NCBI GenBank assembly: GCA_024278955.1
Contig: JAJRSE010000025.1
Location: 48,395-112,394 of the forward strand
Length of the DNA stretch: 64,000 nt
From: Planctomycetota bacterium
Lineage (GTDB): Bacteria > Planctomycetota > Planctomycetia > Pirellulales > Lacipirellulaceae
Direction of reading: 5' to 3'
This document shows, piece by piece, positions 61,440-64,000 of the stretch. The notes beneath the pieces were generated by a model. The model ran no database searches. It saw nothing but the letters and a program-made list of their open reading frames with translations, and was not told the origin of the DNA. The position numbers and the translations under genes are program-made. The stretch's first letter is position 1, and the number at the start of each line of letters is the position of its first letter.

Positions 61440-63146
61440 CTAGGCGTCGCAGGCGGCGAGTAGGTTTTCTAGGCCCAATCGGTGGCAGAAGTCGCCGAAG
61501 CTCTCGTTTTCCTGCCGTTGTTGCTTGAAATACTGGAAAACCGAGACCAGCGAGGGGATAACTTCGGCCTCGGGGACTTTGTCTTTGTAGATGAAATTGA
61601 GGCGATCGCCTTGGATGCGGCCTCCGAGGAGAATGGTGTATTTGTCTTTCGATTTTCCGACCAAGCCGATGTCGGAATTGTAGGGCCGGGCACAGCCGTT
61701 GGGGCAGCCGGTCATTCGGGTGGTGAAAACCTCGTCGGCGAGTCCAAGGGCGTCGAGCTCTTTTTCGAGCTGATCGATCAGGGCGGGCAACAGGCGTTCG
61801 CTTTCGGTGACCGCTAGTCCGCAGGTTGGTAACGCGGGGCAGGCCATCGACCAACGCCGGGCATTGGAAAAATCTTCGGAGAGGGGAACGCCGTGGTCGC
61901 GAAGGATGGCTTCGAGCTTGTCGCGGTCAGACTCTTGGAGATCGCAGAACAGGATACTCTGGTGGGCCGTGAGCCGGAGCGGTGGTTGGAGGGTACCGCA
62001 GATTTCTCGCAGGGCCGATTTGAGTCGGTAAGAGCCGTCGTCTTTGATGCGGCCATTTTCGACGTTGAGTCCGTAGAACCAGAGGCCGTCGCCTTGGGGG
62101 TGCCAGCCCATGCCGTCGATGTAGTTTTCGACTTGCATTGGCTTGGGCGATTGAAGCTGGTTGCCGTAGTACTCTTCGACTTTTTGTTTGAATCGATCGA
62201 GTCCCCAATTGTGGATGAGGTATTTGAGTCGGGCGACTTTTCGATCGGATCGATTGCCGAAGTCGCGTTGTACTTTGACGATCGCAGTGGTGACGTCGAT
62301 GACTTGGTCGGTGTCGACGTAACACATGGCAGCGCCAACGGCGGGGAAAGTTTTTTTTGCGCTGGGCGTGGTGCCGAACCCGCCGCCGACGATCATGTTG
62401 TAGCCGACGACCTTGAAGTTTTCGCAGACGGCTAACAGGCCGAGGTCTTGGGAGTAGATGTCGGCGCTGTTGTCGCCGGGGAGGGCGATGCCGGTTTTGA
62501 ATTTACGAGGGAGGTAGGTTGGGCCGTAGATGGGTTCGGCTTCTTGGTCGCTGGGGCCGCCGGCGAGTTGTTTTTCGCCCGTCTCGAGGTCGGTGAGCCA
62601 AAGCTGGTGGTAGGCGGTGGTTTTGGGTTGGAGATGCAAGGCGATTTCGTCGGCCAAGGTTTGCATCTGATCGTAAACGGGGTCGTTTTTGAAAGGTTGA
62701 GGCGAACACATAACGTTGCGTTCGACGTCGCCGCAGGCGGCGAGGGTGGTAAGCTGGGTTTCGTTAATGCGGCGAATGGTTTCTTTGAGGTTCGACTTGA
62801 GGATGCCGTGGAGCTGGAGCCCTTGGCGGGTGGTAATGCGCAGAGTGGTGTTTCCGACTTGGTCGCAAAGGTCGAGTTCAGCGAGCAATTGGGCGCTGTT
62901 GAGTTTGCCGCCGGGAATGGCCGTGCGGACCATGAAGCTGAAGGTCTTGCCTTTGACCTTGCGGTCGTCGCGGTTGTCTTGCTGGTAGGTGCCGTGGTGT
63001 TTGAGCAGCTGCATGCTCGCTTTGCCGAAGAAGGGGTTGTCGTCGGCGAGTTCCTGAGGAATGGGTTCGAGCAGGTAGTTGCTGTCCTGCTTGAAGACTT
63101 CGACGGCACTAGGTTTTTCGGTTTTTTTTTTGGTATCTTCGGTCAT
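61440..63146 (-). CDS. Sulfite reductase hemoprotein (siroheme and [4Fe-4S])
   Basis: A 568-residue nitrite/sulfite reductase family protein that reduces sulfite to sulfide for Cys synthesis. The fold is the two-repeat type with FFGKASMQLLKHHGTYQQDNRDDR and TLRITTRQGLQLHGI in the first repeat, and GTTPSAKKTFP in the second. The cluster ligands are CPALPTC (about 435-441) and CPNGC (about 479-483), bridging siroheme and Fe4S4. The pattern is that of CysI/ferredoxin-type sulfite reductases rather than nitrite reductase, because of the YQQDNRD region. No electron donor subunit is adjacent. It is a single gene, GC-rich as its neighbours. Confidence 0.93.
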   Translation of the reverse strand: MTEDTKKKTEKPSAVEVFKQDSNYLLEPIPQELADDNPFFGKASMQLLKHHGTYQQDNRDDRKVKGKTFSFMVRTAIPGGKLNSAQLLAELDLCDQVGNTTLRITTRQGLQLHGILKSNLKETIRRINETQLTTLAACGDVERNVMCSPQPFKNDPVYDQMQTLADEIALHLQPKTTAYHQLWLTDLETGEKQLAGGPSDQEAEPIYGPTYLPRKFKTGIALPGDNSADIYSQDLGLLAVCENFKVVGYNMIVGGGFGTTPSAKKTFPAVGAAMCYVDTDQVIDVTTAIVKVQRDFGNRSDRKVARLKYLIHNWGLDRFKQKVEEYYGNQLQSPKPMQVENYIDGMGWHPQGDGLWFYGLNVENGRIKDDGSYRLKSALREICGTLQPPLRLTAHQSILFCDLQESDRDKLEAILRDHGVPLSEDFSNARRWSMACPALPTCGLAVTESERLLPALIDQLEKELDALGLADEVFTTRMTGCPNGCARPYNSDIGLVGKSKDKYTILLGGRIQGDRLNFIYKDKVPEAEVIPSLVSVFQYFKQQRQENESFGDFCHRLGLENLLAACDA

Positions 63147-63338
63147 GTCGTCTTTCGAGTGTATCCAGCTTGCCTAAAACGGTTAAATGGCCAAGAGGCT
63201 ATGATAGCCAGATTGGATGGTTGGGGCCATAGAATGATGGGGGACGTGGAGATGTTTGGTGTGAGATGTTTGATTTTTGATGTGTGAGGCGGCTTCGTTA
63301 CGGTCGCGGTTCGGGGATGGGGGTGGTAGGCTCTTTAT

Positions 63339-63797
63339 ATGAGTGATTTTTGGGATCGAGCGTCGGTTTGGGTGGCTACTGGGCTGGGGGTGGGGCTGGT
63401 GAGCCCTGCTCCGGGGACGGTGGGTGGATTGTGGGGTTTGCCGTTGGCTTGGGCGGTGGGGCTTTTGCCGTCGACGGGCATGCAAGTGGCGGTGATTCTT
63501 CTATTGGGACTCGTGAGCGTGGCGATTTGTTCGCGCGCGGCTCGGGCGATGGGGGGCAGCAAAGACCCGGGTGCGATTGTGTTGGACGAAATTGTGGCGC
63601 TGCCGATTGTGTATTTGGGCGTGGGCGAGATGACTTGTGTGACGTGGCTGGCCGGTTGGGTGTTTTTTCGATTGTTCGATATTACGAAGCCGCCACCGGT
63701 GAAGCAGTTCGAGCGACTGCCGGGCGGGCTGGGGATAATGGCAGATGACTTTGTTGCGGCAGGGTTTGGTTGGGCGGTGTTGTGGGTGGTTTTTTGA
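63339..63797 (+). CDS. pgpA: Phosphatidylglycerophosphatase A
   Basis: A 152-residue membrane phosphatase that makes phosphatidylglycerol from its phosphate. The motifs VSPAPGTVGGLWGLPLA, SKDPGAIVLDEIVALPI (acidic metal site) and FFRLFDITKPPPVKQFERLPGGLGIMADDFVA are all present. Four hydrophobic segments fit the family. It lies alone, divergent from the sulfite reductase gene; the region between (63147-63338) is short and shows nothing else. Confidence 0.93.
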   Translation: MSDFWDRASVWVATGLGVGLVSPAPGTVGGLWGLPLAWAVGLLPSTGMQVAVILLLGLVSVAICSRAARAMGGSKDPGAIVLDEIVALPIVYLGVGEMTCVTWLAGWVFFRLFDITKPPPVKQFERLPGGLGIMADDFVAAGFGWAVLWVVF

Positions 63798-63839
63798 AAG
63801 CGGAAGTGATGGTGGCCGGTTCTCTTGCCCCCCGAATGG

Positions 63840-63881
63840 GGTTTTGTCCCATGAGTAGGGGTCCCATGTTTTGGGACAAAA
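63840..63881 (-). repeat. Dispersed palindromic repeat, copy 2
   Basis: The reverse complement reads TGTCCCAAAACATGGGACCC then CCTAC, two variable bases and ATGGGACAAAACCCC, as in copy 1 at 22675-22715. It lies between pgpA and the probable insertion element at the right edge. Confidence 0.75.
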
Positions 63882-63922
63882 TTCGGGTTCATCCGACTAA
63901 AGCGTACATGGCTTACAAAAAG

Positions 63923-63988
63923 GTGGACATGCTGTTCCAGTAAGAAGTGATTGAACGACTTCTTCCAGGAAGGTATCAGCATGTCCAC
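63923..63988 (+). promoter_or_regulatory. Hairpin covering the transposase start codon
   Basis: GTGGACATGCTG (63923-63934) pairs perfectly with CAGCATGTCCAC (63977-63988). Inside, AAGAAGT (63942-63948) pairs with ACTTCTT (63958-63964), and TTCC with GGAA. The right arm contains the ATG at 63981 and lies next to the ribosome site AGGAAGG, so the fold would hide the start of translation. Hairpins of this kind limit transposase production in several insertion sequences. Confidence 0.6.
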
Positions 63989-64000
63989 ACGTTTGTTGTA
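63981..64000 (+). CDS. Start of a probable transposase, cut by the window edge
   Basis: Only the first six codons and two bases of the seventh are visible (MSTRLL), with the ribosome site AGGAAGG eight bases upstream. The sequence fits the start of ISL3-family transposases of planctomycetes as I remember them (MST-x-LLYH). The upstream hairpin and the adjacent dispersed repeat support a mobile element. The family call rests on very few residues. Confidence 0.4.

Noticed and set aside
62448-63287. 279-codon ORF opposite the sulfite reductase gene
   Set aside because: Opposite strand of a strongly conserved gene; translation is the composition mirror of it.
1-64000. CRISPR arrays, rRNA and tRNA genes
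   Set aside because: No regularly spaced direct repeats and no cloverleaf or rRNA sequence was recognised by eye; a tRNA scan would be decisive.

Overview
The window looks like a stretch of chromosome from a planctomycete, most likely order Pirellulales. The sequence-level reasons are a YTV-repeat cysteine-rich wall protein, an ECF sigma factor fused by ATGA overlap to a membrane Ser/Thr kinase, a PEP-CTERM exported protein, several lipoproteins and exported proteins of the type typical for the phylum, and loosely packed genes with few long operons. The placement is inferred from protein content only. Both strands are used about equally. No rRNA, tRNA or CRISPR array was recognised.

Layout. 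1-9.5 kb: the 3' part of uvrA, a small exported Cys-rich protein, a lipoprotein, a P-loop ATPase with membrane helices inside its ATPase domain, an orphan NtrC-type response regulator and a lysine-rich histone-tail-like protein. 9.6-16.1 kb: a three-gene proton-translocating transhydrogenase operon (pntAA-pntAB-pntB), a zinc-ribbon membrane protein and an M32 carboxypeptidase. 16.2-20.4 kb: a PIG-L deacetylase, a compact overlapping cluster ending in a PIN-domain toxin and a small antitoxin candidate, and a CsgG/TolB-like lipoprotein. 20.4-25.8 kb: a long inverted repeat, xerC, a dispersed repeat, and the sigma factor/kinase pair. 26-29.9 kb: sugar-nucleotide genes (dTDP-glucose dehydratase, UDP-xylose synthase), tadA, a VanZ-like protein and a DUF4160/DUF2442 pair. 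30-38 kb: a probable FHA - exported protein - dnaE operon, a BFD-type ferredoxin and an M20 peptidase. 38-48 kb: a 951-residue proline-repeat protein, a HEPN-like two-gene module, ftsH, and the overlapping dxr-rseP pair. 48.5-55 kb: Uma2, moeA, pabA/trpG, crcB, a thioesterase, a DUF481 barrel and the YTV wall protein. 55-64 kb: an FKBP isomerase, smpB, a ketoacyl-synthase-like protein without its catalytic Cys, a fatty acid desaturase, transposase debris, a PEP-CTERM protein, sulfite reductase, pgpA, and at the right edge the first codons of a probable transposase.

Most genes are housekeeping or envelope functions. The unusual points are: an smpB that appears to start at ACG; a ketoacyl synthase fold with Cys replaced by Asp and one His by Asn; two possible toxin-antitoxin-like modules with overlapping or abutting genes (PIN cluster, HEPN-like pair); an RseP with four PDZ-like segments; a family of 28-bp palindromes in three copies, each just after a stop codon; a strong 103-bp inverted-repeat element; and a hairpin that would cover the start codon of the transposase at the right edge.
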